From Emydura subglobosa (lineage: Eukaryota; Chordata; Testudines; Chelidae), in contig ML679954.1 in the NCBI GenBank assembly GCA_007922225.1, forward strand, positions 26,144,240-26,208,239: a stretch of 64,000 nucleotides of DNA, given 5' to 3'. Shown one piece after another: positions 12,030 through 24,359 of the stretch. The translations under genes and the position numbers were made by a program. The notes beneath the pieces were generated by a model. It was given only the letters and a program-made list of their open reading frames with translations, did not search any database and had not been told where the DNA came from. The first letter of the stretch is position 1, and every line of letters starts with the position of its first letter.

Positions 12030-12215
12030 ATGGTCCAGTCCAGCTAGGCCCATAACCTCATTGTGCTGCACACCATTCAAACATAAACCAAAATAGGTTC
12101 TTTGCTTCAGAGAGTGCACATCTAAGTATAGAACAAGAGACAATGGATGGAGACAATTGGGGGAGCAGAAGGAAACAATGAGACAAGCTGGTCAGCATGC
12201 AATGGTCTCAGTTAC
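12030..12215 (+). repeat. SINE-like repeat, diverged copy of the 2930 family
   Basis: CCTCATTGTGCTGCACACC, GCACATCTAAGTATAG, ACAAGAGACAATGGATGG and GAAACAATGAGACAA follow the order of the copy at 2930-3130. Confidence 0.55.
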
Positions 12216-12684
12216 ACTTGCAGCCCTGGAACTCTGCAATCCCACCTGTCCTGCAGGTAGGGAATCTCTCTTCTTCAGGAGCTCAGTGTTATTCAGTGGA
12301 ATTCAACCCCAGAGCTCAAAGTCACCTGCAGGACTGAGGGTAGTTTGAAGCTTCGAGACTGTATTGCAAGGTACTCAATAAATAATAATGATACATTAGC
12401 AGTACTGTGATTTCTTTTCAAGTCTGCAATGATTCAAACTGTGTTGCTTGACAAAACACTCAAGACTATACCTTACTGAAAAGGAGCTGGACCAAATTTC
12501 CACCTCTAACTAACATGCTTCAATGTATCCATGGCAATAGTCACTTCAAACACTGTGACCAAAACAAGCACTGACTTCTGTATTATTTTTCCTATTTACT
12601 AAATTAAATGGAAAAGTGAAAGCTTAAGTCTTCATTTTGATGACTCAAAGCACCATATTAAAATGATATTCTATTATTTTCCTT

Positions 12685-12960
12685 AGAGCTGGGTGAACAA
12701 TTCAGAAGGAACAATTGATTTGATGACTTTAGCCCTTTTTCTTTTTGTCAGTTATCTGCAAACAGATTGCAGTTTCTACCAATTCACTCATTGTGAGAAA
12801 TTGTTCACCTAGTGTTTTATGTGAACAGATTTCAGCCTCTGGATTGCTTGTGATCCATAAATCTATGAGTATACCATATTCATGATTTGATATTCCAGCT
12901 TTGTGATTGGTCACCCAACTCACATGACATCCAGTTGGTTCTCTATCCAGCTTACCTCGC
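12685..12960. repeat. Probable interspersed repeat, unclassified
   Basis: It begins AGAGCTGGGTGAACAATTC and contains AGAAATTGTTCACC and CTTGTGATCCATAAATCTATG. I associate this pattern with multi-copy reptile sequence, but only one copy is present here. Confidence 0.3.
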
Positions 12961-13005
12961 CTATATAAAGGACTTCCACTTCCACCCAGACTGAGGGTAT
13001 GTCTA

Positions 13006-13210
13006 CACTGCTGGTGGCTTTGTCGGCAGTGCAGGATCAGTTCCGCGGGATTGATTGAGTGGCAGTGCAGACCCGCTCAATCTATCCCGGAAGTTGACGC
13101 CGTTAATCCAACCCCGCAAGAAGAGTAACACTGAGTCAACCTGAGGGCATTTCTTGTTGGCTCAGTGCAGTGGGGATGCCGTGGTAAGTGTAAGTAAGTT
13201 GATGGGAGAT
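13006..13210. mobile_element. hAT-type element, one recognisable end
   Basis: The left end GAGGGTATGTCTACACTGC is the terminal motif seen (diverged) at 23594 and 15557. The right end is decayed or missing. Confidence 0.45.
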
Positions 13211-13699
13211 ATGCAAGCTACTCTACTCAGTGAGTAAGCACTAGTCCCTAAATTCCATCGAGTTGAGGAACTAGGACCAGTCTCTAAACTCCATCCTAAT
13301 TCTTGTCAGAGCAGTGAGAGCTCAACTCCACAACTGCTGTGGAGCTAGTTACTGTCTTATAATTGCATGCAAAATACCGTAAGGGCACTAACTAGCATGT
13401 TAGTCAAACAGCACAGATGTTTGGTATGTAGCATACAGATTATTTAATGAGATAAATATGGAAGGCTGCAGAATGTGCTATGCTATTTTCAGGGATGCTT
13501 AAATTTAAAGCAGGCAAATGTACAGTGTATGATGAATCTTGTGGGATGGGGTATAGTTTACCACTTTAGCAGCAATAGAAGGGAGTTGCTTATCTGATAT
13601 CTACAACATGGAGAAGAATAACTCCTTTTAGCAGAAGAAGCTCCAGCAAATAACATAGAGCTTGGCCATCCATTGCCAGATGGAAGTGATCTACTTAGA

Positions 13700-13790
13700 A
13701 CATAGAATCATAGAAGATTAGAGTTGCATGGGACCTCAGGAGGTCACTAATCCAACCCCCCTGCTCAAAGCAGGACCAATTTCTGAATCA
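13700..13790 (-). mobile_element. CR1 3' end fragment, reverse strand
   Basis: AGAATCATAGAAGATTAGAG, GGGACCTCAGGAGGTCA and CCCCCTGCTCAAAGCAGGACC are the reverse complement of the CR1 end at 19090-19170. Confidence 0.85.
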
Positions 13791-13799
13791 CAGGCTGAG

Positions 13800-15550
13800 A
13801 TGATATATTTAAAAAATGGATCTTTGGTGGGTGGATCCACAGTACAATAATGTTGCAGATGATGCTCACATATGCATACTGTGGTAATATTTCCTGTTTA
13901 CTTAGACGTCGCTTTGTAATTATGTATAATTATATGCTGGTACTGTTACTTACCAGCAAGTCCAGTATGAGATACTCAGTCCTTAGTGAGGTATTGCAGG
14001 GAGCATTGCAGGGAGAGATGCAGAATTTATTCCTAGGTTGTTAGAAGATGAAAACACAAAAAGGAATTCGTATTTTGCTTTCATTTGGTCTTGTGGAGTC
14101 TATAGAGGGTTAGCATCGGCACCCAGGAGGCCACACAAAAATCTACACTCTGTGGTAGTCAAATAAGGTTCTGATGGTTAAGGCACAGGACTGAGGGTCT
14201 GCTGAAGTGCTTTCTCTTCCTGGCTCACCCTTAGACTTGCTATGTGAAAAAGGATCTTATTTCTCTTTTTAAAAATTGTTTGGGAAATATTTGATGGGGA
14301 ATTTTCTCAGAGGAGAAGAAACCCTATACACCAACAGAACAAAAGAAACTTGGAGTAATTCTGCTATCTAATTTCCAGGGTCAGTTGATACTATAGTATT
14401 TCAGTTTTTTATGAGTTTAATGATATTTATCATGATTATACTACCTTTGGTATTTAATTGTGTTCATTTACATGTATTATTACATAGAAGCTAGGGAATC
14501 TCAACAAATATACTCTTTTTAATATGCCTAGATTATATAATTACAATGGGAGATAGGAATTAAATTGAATATGTAGTTTATCTGGCCTGCTCAAAGTACA
14601 GTGTATAACTATATCGTAAGGGGATAGAGTATAGGCATATGGTAGGGATTCTGAAACTTTTTCATAGTATAGAATACATCTTGATAAAAAGATTGCCTTG
14701 TGGACACCATCTCCCATTCAAAATTGCTCACACACCACCCCCACTTTCGTTGGAGACTATGAAGATCACCTCTTCTCTGATCCACAAATGTACATATCAT
14801 CTCTGCTCCTATTTGTAATTGCATCACATCCCCGTGGCAACTACAACAGTTACTTACGTGGTAGTAGTAGGAAAATATTTAATTTATTTTTAGCTACAGA
14901 TTACAGAAATGTAGCAGCTGAAAGATAGGCAGAGGAACCAGTACCATGTTATCACTCAACTCCCCATAAAACACCACGAAGTATTCTGCAGACCAACAGT
15001 CCAAGACAACATGAGAACTCTTGTAAACCTTTATATTAGTTAAAATTATTAACAAATTCAGGTGTATACTGATGCATGTATGACTGACCAAGATGGTTGA
15101 ACTATAGAGCTGGGTTAACAATACTAAACTATTGGTAGGATATTCGTTTGAATTATTACAAGAATATGCTTTGATCATTTTCACTGCTCTTTTTGTGAAC
15201 ATTAGAACAATTGAGCTTTTCCAGCAAAATATTCACGTGTAGCAAATTTCAAATCTCATATAGGAGTAAATGCAGAAAATCATTCATGATGGAAGTGCTT
15301 GAGGCTCATGAAATCATGTAGCAGAAACAATAAAGCATGATTTTTCTCTCTAGTTACAACTAAGCAAAATTTGAATATTCACTATTTATCACTAGAAAAA
15401 TAAATCAGAAAGAAAAATGTGAATAATGAATACATTTGAGGATATTCTGATCTGGCCTCAATTATTCTAGAATCAGAAAAACAAGCTAAATGCCCAGAAT
15501 GAATGAGTAGTTGTGAATTATTTGTTTAGGGCTGTTGAGCTTGCTGTTAA
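13800..15550. other. Anonymous intergenic sequence
   Basis: AT-rich sequence with short chance frames. Nothing was recognised. Confidence 0.5.
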
Positions 15551-15556
15551 AACCTA

Positions 15557-15670
15557 GGTTTTGTCTACAAGGAGAAACTGACCTGAAGAGCTATTGTGAA
15601 ACAGCTCCCTATGTGGACACCCTTATTCTGCAATAGCTATTCCAGTCAATTTCCCCATGTAGACAAGCCC
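15557..15670. mobile_element. Miniature hAT-type inverted-repeat element
   Basis: GGTTTTGTCTACAAGGAG on the left pairs with CCCCATGTAGACAAGCCC on the right. The termini share the TTGTCTACA core of the other hAT-like elements here. Confidence 0.7.
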
Positions 15671-16344
15671 AGTCTGTTATCTTACTGACTTTTTTAATGC
15701 CTTTTTAAAAATACATCTAAAGTGGCCAGTGTTGACAGTTATCATTGTACAAGATCTTTGTCACTTCAGTGTCTGATGTGATTTCACTGCAATATCAGGG
15801 TTTCATTCCCCAGCTTCAGTGCAATATTTTTTAAGTAAAAAGCTATAGGATTAAGATTTGCCTTGATTTCATAAATGAAGTTGTTCTAGAGAATTCTTTT
15901 ACAGGTTAATCCCATATTAATTTGCCTGCTTGCAAATTGTGTGCATTCGCCTTCATTTTCTTAACATAAAAATATCCTTGTTAGTCTCGATAATGCAGTT
16001 ATTGGGCGGGACCTAATCCTGTGTGCTACAAACATAATCCAGCGACTCCCCTTCTTGATGTTGGCACTTTATATTTTATAATATTGAACTCTTGTGAGAG
16101 ATGTTGATTCGGTGTTTGACAGGCTTTCAAAACCTCCCAGTACTAATGTCTAGATAATGAAAAATGTAAGAAAAAAAGAAGCTGTAGTTGTTCCTGAGCT
16201 ATCTTCTTTCATCTTGCATGGTAAAAAGATTCTTTCAATGCTGTTCACCCTCTGTATGTTTTACAGTCTTTTAAAAACTCCTTTTATTTAACTCCAAGGA
16301 AGGAAAACACCATTTAGCACTTCATGTCATTAAAATGCACAATT

Positions 16345-17405
16345 GTTAGATTCTAGCACAGGATGGGGAGACAAGTTTTTGTTCTCTGACCACTGTCACG
16401 CTGCCTGGTGTGGGTCACCACTGAGAATACCAAATTCAGAACCAACTATGAAACACAACAGACACATCCCACAACTGGTGGTATATTCTATAATTAGATT
16501 TCACCAAGCCCATAACAAAAATGAGCTTCTATATCACCACACTGGTTAACAAGAAGCCAAAACACAGTCCCCTTCGGCATTCAACCCCCCCCGGCTCCCC
16601 ACCCAGATAACTGGACTTCTGTGATAAATGATTATTAAAACCAGAAATTACATATATTAGATTCTTCCAGTTCCAAAGAACCAGACACACATCATAGGTC
16701 AAAATATACTTCAGATCTTACCCAAAAACCATGCTGGTAGCCAATCCTTCAGTAACTAAAAACTAAAGGTATATTAAGATATTTAGAAAAGAAGAAGAGA
16801 CTTATTAAATGGTTAAAATGAATCATATATATTACAGTTGATTTCAGAGTTTGTAGATCAAGATAGTATCAGTAATGTTAAATCTGCTAGCTTGGAATAA
16901 GTCTCTCTGGTTCACCCATTAGATTGGGCGTCATCAGTCCTTTGTTCAAAACTTCCTTGTTCTTAGAAATGACAGTCCAGAGAAATGGAACAGGATTGAA
17001 GACAAAAAGTGATGTTACAGTCTGCAATTTATACCCATAGCATATGTGCATGGAAGGTTACAGGCACAAACATGGAGTCCTGGCTCACATGTGCATTGCT
17101 GAGTCATGAGATATTCATTACCTACATGCTGTCTGAAGAGTCTTTGTGGGATCCCTAAAAGCAGTTCTTAATGGATCATCAATACATGGCTGGCTAGTCC
17201 TGATGTAAATCTGCCTTGTGGATATCACCCAAGAATACAACATATTTGAGATACAAACAAATAGCAAATATTCATAACTTCAGATACAGTGATAATACAT
17301 GCATATGAACATGATAATCATACTCAGCAAATTATAGCTTTTTCAAAGATACATTACATAGCATACTTTGTACAAGACTTGGTGCAATTGTTCAACTGTG
17401 GTGAT
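16345..17405 (-). mobile_element. LTR-like block, reverse strand
   Basis: About 1.06 kb whose reverse complement reads like a reptile LTR: GCACCAAGTCTTGTACAAAG, GCTATAATTTGCTGAGTATG, a TATA-like stretch, then AATAAG. There is no flanking internal coding sequence. I recognise the pattern but could not define the ends. Confidence 0.5.
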
Positions 17406-17499
17406 ACATTAGTGTGAACATAATCATCTTTCTTTTATACAGCCCCTTTTGTTCAGAGTGTATGGGATGCCAATAGTTAGGGCTGCAGCATCATCAATG

Positions 17500-17862
17500 T
17501 GCTGGTAACATTCAGCTTTACTTTCCAATTTCTTTTGACCTAGATGATGCAGGCACTTGGCTTTCTGAGTGCATGGCTGAGAGTGGGGCTTTGAGAAGAT
17601 TAAGTTGGCTAAAGCTCAGTTCAGACAAGAGGTGAGTCTGGTGGAAAGATACAAGTATCTAGAGGAAATACAAGACCAACTACCCTGAGTATTGAAGGGG
17701 AGGAGTATCCAGAATTTGTCAATGATATTTACAATTAATGGATGCTCCTAGATTCTCAGGTTGCAATAGAGATCAAGAGAGTCTTCTTCCATCAGCATCT
17801 GGCAATTACATATGTTAGATTTCCTTCCTCCCACCACATTATTGCAATCACTTCAGTCCCTG
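17500..17862 (+). mobile_element. Older LINE fragment (L2/CR1 clade), left part
   Basis: Decayed LINE ORF2 sequence (TTGGCTAAAGCTCAGTTCAG, GATGCTCCTAGATTCTCAGG). Its continuation resumes after the CR1 at 19176. Confidence 0.45.
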
Positions 17863-17865
17863 GAA

Positions 17866-19175
17866 AATTCATGAGCAGGTCCTCAAAGAATCCATTCTGA
17901 AGTCCCTGCAAGAGAAGAAGGTGATCAGGAACAGTCAGCATGGATTCACCAAGGGCAAGTCATGCCTGACCAACCTGATTGCCTTCTATGATGGTTCTGT
18001 GGATGTGAGGAAAGTGGTAGATGTGATATATCTTGACTTTAGCACAGCTTTTGATACGGTATCCCACGGTATTCTTGTCAGCAAGTTAAAGTAGTATAGG
18101 TTGGATGAATGGACTATAAGGTGGATAGAAAGCTGGCTGGATTGTCGGACTCAATGGATAGTGATCAATGGCTCGATGTCTAGTTGGCAGCTGGTATCAA
18201 CCGGAGTGTCCCAGGGGTTGGTTCTGGGGCTGGTTTTGTTCAACATCTTCATTAATGATCTGAATGATGGGGTGGATTGCACTTGCAGCAACTTCGCAGA
18301 TGACACTAAGCTGGGGGAAATGGTAGATATACTGGAGGGTAGGGATAAGATACAGAGTGACCTAGGCAAATTGGAGGATTGGGCCAAAAGAAATCTGATG
18401 AGATTCAACAAGGACAAGTGCAGAGACCTGAACTTAGGACGGAAGAATCCCATGCACTGCTACTGACTGGGGACCGACTGGCTAAGCAGCAGTTCTGCAG
18501 AAAAGGATCTGGGGTTACAGTGGACAAGAAGCTGGATATGAGTTAACACTGTGCCCTTGTTGCCAAGAAGGCTAACAGCATATTGGGTGCATTAGTAGGA
18601 GCATTGCCAGCAAATCAAGGGAAGTGATTATTCATCTCTATTTGGCACTGGTGAGGCCACATCTGCAGTATTATGTCCAGTTCTGGGCCCCCCTACAGAA
18701 AGGATGTGGACAAATTGGAGACTGTCCAGCGGAGGGCAATAAAAATTAGGTGGCTGAGTCACATGACTTATGAGGAGAGGCTGAGGGAACTGGGCTTATT
18801 TAGTTTACAGAATAGAAGAGTGAGGGGAGATTTGATAACAGCCTTCAACTACATGAATGGGGGTTCCACGGAGGATGGAGCTAGGCTGTTCTCAGTGGTG
18901 GCAGATGACAAAAGGAGGAATGATCTTACGTTTCAGTGGTGCAGGTCTAGATTGAATATTGGGAAAAAGTTTTTCACTAGGAGGGTGGTGAAGCACTGGA
19001 ATGGGTTCCCTAGGGAGGTGGTGGAATCTCCATCCTTAGGGATTTTTAAGGCTTGGCTTGACAAAGCCCTGTCTGGGATGATTTAGTTGGGGTTGGTCCT
19101 GCTTTGAGCAGGGGGTTGGACTAGATGAGCTCCTGAGGTCCCTTCCAGTCCTAATATTCTATGATTCTGTGAATG
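17866..19175 (+). mobile_element. CR1 LINE, reverse transcriptase to 3' end
   Basis: ORF2 remnants run in order. AFDTVSH-like sequence lies at about 18040-18070, then [18 protein letters not shown] (usually VPQG, so altered), the catalytic FADDTKL near 18293-18313, and the C-terminal LFSLQNRRVRGDLI region at 18673-19086. It ends GATGAGCTCCTGAGGTCCC and ATTCTATGATTCTGTGA. Frameshifts and stops break the frame between 18466 and 18673, so it is inactive. Confidence 0.9.
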
Positions 19176-19640
19176 CACTTCACATGAAGTTACATTTGAA
19201 GGTTGTCCAGAAGTTCCAGGCAGAATAAAGTCACCCACGCTACTTGATGGTGCAACTCATGGGTAGTGTATCCCACCTGGTAATATACTAGATGTCACTG
19301 GCTTCTCGGTTTACTTCTGGATGCAGTTCAAGGTATGAATTTTCTTTTACAAAGCCTTATATGATTTGGGCTCTGGCTCTCCTAAGGGATTACTTCTCTC
19401 CCTCTGTATCATCTTGACTATCTATATGAACAAGGTCACTTCTGCTGACCATCGCTGTATATACGGGGAGTTTATAGGGGATTGGATGCAGAACATTCTT
19501 ACTGGTGGACATTCAATTCTGTTGTTCTGGCAAATCCTGAACTTAGAATTACAGAGTCCTTCAAGGCATAGTGAAAACACAATCTTTTCCAGTTTTGCTT
19601 TGCAACTTTTTATAGCACAAATAGAGATATGGGGATATGT
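19176..19640 (+). mobile_element. Older LINE fragment, right part
   Basis: GGATGCAGTTCAAGG and ACAAAGCCTTATATGATTTGG correspond to the conserved C-terminal FKV...YKAL region of L2/CR1-clade ORF2. It continues the fragment ending at 17862. Confidence 0.5.
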
Positions 19641-20298
19641 CACACATTTGCTCCAGTGCAAAGAAGCAAACCATTTCACCAGTGACAGAGAGTAAAAGTT
19701 TTAACCCACAAACTTCTTCTTTTCCTCATCTAATGGGGAAAAATATATGTGAAACTCTGATATTTGATGCTCTAAATTTTGGTCTGATATCAGCTTTGCA
19801 ACACATGCAGCTATGATATGGAAGATCTGTGTTAGAGAACAGACTTCATCTCCATTTCTTTAGCTGTTCGAATGTGCTCTGTAGGCTGTGGATGTAATAT
19901 TATCATCTGAGGGATGGTATTAGCTGTCTCTTTGCTTTAGCATCTCTTCCTCCAAAGATCAGTGCTGGCATCAACATCAGAGAAAAGACTGATTTAATGG
20001 CTGTACCAGCAAAATGTAAGATGTGATGGAAACTTTTTAGGAAGAAGAGGAAAAAACCCAGCACAGAATAGTGGGAAGTCTAAAGGCAGATTCATTCTTG
20101 ATGTCTAGAGTTCTTTTCCACTGCTGATCAGTCAACTGCATTCTTCAATATTCACAGCATAAGTGACTCCACCAGAAAGGAAGACTTAGAAGTACTGTAT
20201 CCTGTATTATGAGATTTTTCCTGATCTTTTATATAATGTACAACTGATCAAAGCTAAAATGGTATTGCGATTCAGAATAAAGACCTAGTCAGCTAAGG

Positions 20299-20659
20299 CA
20301 GTGTTTCTCAATCAGGGGTACATGTACCCTCAGGGGGTACGCAGAGGTCTTCCAAGGGGTCCATCAACTCATCTAGATATTTGCCTAGTTTCACAGCAGG
20401 CTACATAAAAAGCACTAGTAAAGTCAGTACAAACTAAAATTTCATATAGACAATGATTTGTTCAAACTGTTCTATATACTAGACAGTAAAAATGAGAAAG
20501 TAAGCAATTTTTCAGTAATAGTGTGCTGTGACACTTTTGTATTTTTATATCTGATTTTGTAATCAAATAATTTTTAAGTGAGGTGAAACTTGGGGGTATG
20601 CAAGACAAATCAGACTCCTGAAAGGGGTACAAATTGTCTGGAAAGCTTGAGAGCCACTG
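20299..20659. mobile_element. Nonautonomous hAT (Charlie-like) element
   Basis: CAGTGTTTCTCAATC on the left is complementary to CTTGAGAGCCACTG on the right. The 8-bp flanks AGCTAAGG and AACTAAGT agree at 6 of 8 positions. Confidence 0.75.
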
Positions 20660-21104
20660 AACTAAGTACTTACTGAGTAAATACTCCCTTCTCTTTGTAT
20701 GTGAGGGGTCAATTACAGTTCGAAAAAAAAATTGTGGGGTTTGTCTGTGGGTGTGAGAGAAAGAAGATGGGCTGTTTTTGTAAAAACTTTTTCCTGAAAG
20801 GAAGGGGGATGGAAAGAAAAGGGAAATCTTCATTTTCAGTATTTTTTCCATGAGGAAAGTGTCGACTTAAATAAAAATCAGTTTAAAAAAAATCTTCTTT
20901 GTTAGTTCCTGTTAGGCATCATGATTGTCTAAGTACATCCCTTTTTCTAGCATCTGTGATATCACTGCCTAAGAGGAGCAGCTGAGAAAGATTGGAGTGG
21001 ACCAATTTACTATCCCCTTCTGCAGCACATCAGTTGCCTGTGGAAATCAGAACAAAATCAGTGTTTGTCATGTGACTCTGTATGTTCAGCCTAACTGTAA
21101 CCAT

Positions 21105-21234
21105 AGAAATTAGAGATGGAAAAGACCTAATTTGCTCCATCCACTTGCCTGTGCAAGATTGTTCCTTCCAATTTTCTAGGTAGTCTTTTGTCCAGTCTTA
21201 TTTTAAATACATCAAGAGATGGAGTGTCACGGTT
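21105..21234 (-). mobile_element. CR1 3' fragment, reverse strand
   Basis: CATAGAAATTAGAGATGG, AAAGACCTAATTTG and TCTTATTTTAAATACATCAAG follow the CR1 3' UTR in reverse. Confidence 0.55.
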
Positions 21235-21910
21235 ACTGGTCTAGTACACCTTTGAACCCTCGTTGGTCTCCCCTCGAGTGCATCCCCTCAGGTGCTAGGC
21301 TCTATGCCTCTGCCTCTTTCAAGTGGAATTCTGTGATTCTCCGACTCTTAGACAGGGTTCCTATGTATCATTTATGATTTCTCAGCACACCTGACTGATT
21401 ATGGCACCGCAAAATCTATCCTTCAGGAGCTTGTGACCAGTGGATAATAAAGGTGAAACGGCTGCTTTCTCAAACCAAAGCATTGTTTAATATTAATAGC
21501 AGGAACAAGGCAAACCATAAGAGAAAATGATTTTTAAAATAATAAACAGTCTATGTACATGTCTATTTTACCCTAAGCCCTACCACCCTATAGTAACAGG
21601 CTAGGCAGGGTTTGCTTCAGGTTTGCTTTGTGTAAACTTGTTCTTCTGAACAGCCCCTGACAGCTGCCTCTCTTCTCTCTGGAGAGTGGCTTTTTAACTG
21701 TTTAGTGCCCATCTAATCATTTGGCTCCCAGCCTTAGCAAAACAAGTCTTATAATTTGCTGATGCCTATAAATAATATCTTCCCTGCTAATAGCTCAGGT
21801 ACTGTTTCTTAATGCCCCTGCCATGTTACATTCCTGCTAGTTTCCTAATAGCCCTGCTATTAAACTAAGCCAACGTGCATTCAGTAAACATTCCAATAAC
21901 CCAATATTCA
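21235..21910 (-). mobile_element. LTR-like block (possible solo LTR)
   Basis: It starts TGTCACGG and ends ATATTCA, about 680 bp, with an internal TTTAATATTAATAG. It starts inside the trailing end of a CR1 fragment. No target-site duplication was confirmed. Confidence 0.4.
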
Positions 21911-23590
21911 GTCATTATTAGAGATCAGCCTGCATGTCATTCACATGGAGTTTCCTGACAAAATAATGCCACCATCTAAAAGATTTCACTGTCAGGCAAT
22001 GTTGCCTTAAAGCTAGTTTACATTGTAAACACTGCAATGATTGTTTCAGACAGCAAACCCAGGAGACATTGCAGGCCTGCCTGCACTTTGCGAAAACGTG
22101 TTTGTAGGCTACCGACCATGTGTGCACCATGCAATATTTACTGGATGGGAAGGGAGGCAAATAGCGAGTGATACCATCAATAGAAATTTCTCAGTGAAAA
22201 AACTTGCTTTCCCTGGCTATTGGTATATCCATTAGAGTTTTAATTCTTTCATGACACGGTATAGTTTTGGAAAGCTCTGAATTGTGTTCAGTAGTATAGT
22301 CATTGAGTTTCTGTAGTGCTTGTGCTGGTGTGCATACACGCAAAAAAATGGCACAATTGAAGCACCTCAGACAAATCAGATTGGGAGGACACTTTCAGCT
22401 ACATACATGCTAAAACACTACAATTAAATATTTTTCAAATTCACCATCATAAAGGAAGAATATATTCTCCGAAGATTAAGAGCCAGATTCCGGTATTTTT
22501 ACTCAGGCCTCTCAGCACAGGCAGACAGTGCTTCATGGATTAAGGTACTGCCTGATGTGAATAAGGAATTACTTTTAATTAGAAATTAGTTTAAAATGTA
22601 TTTTACTCATTCTGCTGCTGATTTATAAACAGAACTCCACTTTGAAAATAATAGGGAGTTTTGCTTAATAATTAAATACATGATATATGTAGAGGAATTG
22701 TTTAAGAATCAACTAAAATATTGGTTACTTGGATAAAAACCCTGCAGACTACAGCAACATCAGGATGAAATGTCCTTTAGCACATTCATATCCTTGTTTT
22801 ACTGTATGTCAAAATGTGATGCGGTTTCCACTCATAAAACATTTATAGAGTGTATACAAATTGCCTTTTATCAAAAGGAACTGAAGACAACAGATTTATA
22901 CTGCCAGAGCAATTTATTAAACTGACAACTGGATAAAATAACATAAAATCAAACAAAAAACTGACATTTTGCGGCATTTTCTTTTCAGATGGTGTTTCAA
23001 GGAGTAATCCGACCCTTGTCTTTGATTTTAAATGCTATTGCATCAAGAGTTCTGGGATAGTTGTTATGGAGCCAATGCCTCTTTTTGAACCCTTTCCTCA
23101 CTCAGAACCGTCAGACATAAGGATTTCAGGACTGGCTCCCAGTTTATGACCCCTCATTTGGAAGAACAACATTTACTTGCATTATTCTGACACAGCTGAA
23201 CGTTGAGGAATTGACTTTGTGAAACAATCAGTTGCAAAATCATGAAAATAAAATTAAACTTTGCAAAATAAAAGAAATTGTAGGGGAAAAAATCAATAAG
23301 GAACTGCAGGCAGCAAACGCTGACCCAAGTTTGGGAAAACACTTAAGCTCATGTGTAACTGCAAGCATGTGAGCAGTCCCATTGAAGTCAATGGGAATAA
23401 TCACATGCTAAAGTTGTCTTCCCGGCAGCGTTAGTTTGAATTATCAACACTTGAGTTAACTCCTCTCGGAAGAGTGCTCACACTATAAAACAACACTTGA
23501 GCTACCCAGAGTGTTTGGATTAGCAACTGAGTCCCCTCTCCATTACTGCTTGAGTGTCAGCAGCACGGATGCTTTAACCCCCCTCCCCCC
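21911..23590. other. Anonymous intergenic sequence
   Basis: No gene or repeat family was recognised. Parts could be conserved noncoding sequence, which one genome cannot show. Confidence 0.5.
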
Positions 23591-23591
23591 C

Positions 23592-23896
23592 CCGGTTATG
23601 TTTACACTGCAGCTGGGCGCATGCATCCTAGCTCTGATAGATAGATTCACACTAATTCTGCTCGAGGCAGCATGTTAAAAACAGCAATGTGGCATGGACA
23701 TGCAGCTTGGACTGGCCAATCAAGTTTGCACCCGGGGGGATGGGTGGACTTGGGTTTAGGCAGCTAGCCTGAGACACCATCCAGGCTGCAACAGCCAAAC
23801 TACTATTTTTAGTGCACTATCTCAAGCAGAGCTAGTGTGGGTCTGTCAGTCCAACCTGGTGAGCACATTCCCAGCTGCAGAGTAGACATGCCCTAA
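23592..23896. mobile_element. hAT-type inverted-repeat element
   Basis: The left end GGTTATGTTTACACTGCAGC and the reverse complement of the right end (GGCATGTCTACTCTGCAGC) match at most positions over about 24 bases. Confidence 0.75.
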
Positions 23897-24293
23897 AGGG
23901 CCAGCTAGCTTGAGTCTAAAGCAACAATCAATTGGAGCTAGAGATTTTTGTGTGTGGACAAGAGTCAGGTTAAGGGCAACATTGGAGTTGTATCTCAAGC
24001 TAACACTGCAATGAAGACAAGCCCCTAAAAGATAGAGCAGGAGATGTAATAGATAGAGATGACATTATATGAACAATATAAGATATTGGAAGAAGTTGCT
24101 GTCCATTAAATTTTACAGTAACTAAACATGTATTTTTCCGGGTCTGCTTGTTCCATTGTACTTAGTAATGTGCAAAACATCAAATAAAGAAAAATCCACA
24201 ATAGCAACAAATAACTTTAACTTTTGAAACTCTCTGGAGTTCTTTAATAATCATCTTTAAATTCATTTTGTTTGTGTTGGACATTACACAATA

Positions 24294-24359
24294 GGCCATA
24301 CCCTCAGTGGGTGTAAATCAGTGGTGTTACAGAGGTTTACACCAGCTGAGGCTCTGGCC
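24294..24359. repeat. 66-bp foldback element
   Basis: GGCCATACCCTCAGTGGGTG and CACCAGCTGAGGCTCTGGCC are near reverse complements. Confidence 0.7.
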
